A stretch of DNA of 64,000 nucleotides from Leguminivora glycinivorella (taxonomy: Eukaryota; Arthropoda; Insecta; Lepidoptera; Tortricidae). Location of the stretch: positions 3,782,001 to 3,846,000 of the forward strand of contig NC_062991.1 in NCBI RefSeq assembly GCF_023078275.1. The letters run 5' to 3'. Positions 63,572 through 64,000 of this stretch are shown here, one piece after another. Below the pieces are notes generated by a model, which saw only the letters and a program-made list of their open reading frames with translations, did no database searches and was not told the origin of the DNA. Made by a program: the position numbers and the translations under genes. Numbering within the stretch: position 1 is the stretch's first letter; each line of letters starts with the position of its first letter.

Positions 63572-64000
63572 GAGAACTAGCTTTTACCCGCGGCTTCGCC
63601 CGCGTAATAAAAGTATTCATTAATATTTTCATTTGGATCCTTAGGTTTCTCTGTAGGTATATTTATCTGCGATTATTTCGATTGCACATAATACTTTTGC
63701 TTGCAATGATTGTAGAAATATTACACATCGACCACAGCGTAGGTAATTCTATATACGCTGGGGAAACCTTTATAAACATCCCACATAGCCCGTATTTCGA
63801 CACTATGATCGGTGGGTAAAAAGTACTTTTTTCTATTATCCCTTACAATTTTTTACATTTTGCTTATACTTATCGCAAACGTAATCTTCAAGCAAGCAAA
63901 CAACGATCGTCTTAGAGCACATTGATTGTAAGAGACCGCCGACCGATTATCCGTATCCCTCTAACGATACCCATATTATCCGTATCCGTATCCGTATCCC
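63572..64000 (+). repeat. Family M start and duplicated block, copy 2
   Basis: CTAGCTTTTACCCGCGGCTT to TTGCAATGATTGTAGAAAT, then from 63712 a near-identical copy of 62470-62765 ending in the start of the hexamer repeat at the window edge. Confidence 0.85.

Noticed and set aside
1..64000. Integrated DNA virus or bracovirus segment
   Set aside because: I looked for viral structural or replication genes and found none; the conserved repeats are explained as ordinary lepidopteran mobile elements.

Overview
The window looks like nuclear DNA of a moth or butterfly (Lepidoptera). It is AT-rich and has short spliced exons with GT/AG borders. It is packed with repeat families I recognise from lepidopteran genomes: tRNA-headed SINEs, MITEs with TTA, TA or 8-bp target duplications, 5'-truncated non-LTR retrotransposons, and conserved short-TIR repeats. 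No rRNA gene, true tRNA gene, CRISPR array or bacterial-style operon was seen. Family names by letter (A to R) are local to this report.

Genes. The recognisable host genes are a tandem cluster of trehalose/sugar-transporter-like (Tret1-type, MFS sugar porter) genes, all on the + strand. Gene 1 is intact: exon 1 (16723-16761, 13 codons), exon 2 (37545-37680) and exon 3 (39952-41282) give 501 residues. Its first intron would be about 20.8 kb and full of transposons. Gene 2 has the same layout (43564-43599, 45019-45154, 45607-47175) but is broken three times in its last exon: a 2-base insertion, an 85-base insertion resembling a copia integrase piece, and a 157-base MITE. A third first exon (53722-53760) suggests another paralog continuing past the window. 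Weaker host candidates are a THAP zinc-finger first exon (23074-23183) and a small minus-strand exon (61876-61942).

Mobile DNA by region. 1-3342: hairpin minisatellite (array A) split by a 1.95-kb element. 3.4-4.6 kb: palindromic element next to an ORF1-like minus-strand reading frame. 5-16.7 kb: nested repeats, including a 2.95-kb TIR element with a 6-bp duplication (7036-9989). 16.8-25 kb: SINEs, two related retroelement 3' ends, and a second copy of the palindromic element. 25.1-33.2 kb: a giant fold-back structure (array A, array B, unique arm, spacer, then the same in reverse). 33.6-37.5 kb: a cluster of AACCGGTT sites, a 5'-truncated LINE with RNase H, and nested SINEs. 37.5-47.3 kb: transporter genes 1 and 2. 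47.8-50.8 kb: a non-autonomous hAT element. 51.2-52.0 kb: a pogo-like element. 54.4-55.0 kb: a field of GCATAAT-type motifs. 58.7-61.7 kb: a second fold-back structure whose outer arms share a 120-bp unit with array B. 62.4-64 kb: duplicated repeat blocks with TATCGC microsatellites.

The most unusual signal is the pair of fold-back structures built from tandem arrays. In the larger one, most units carry the d(GCGAAGC) mini-hairpin core extended by G5-6/C5-6 stems. The cluster also shows transposons converting one sugar transporter of a tandem set into a pseudogene while the neighbour stays open.
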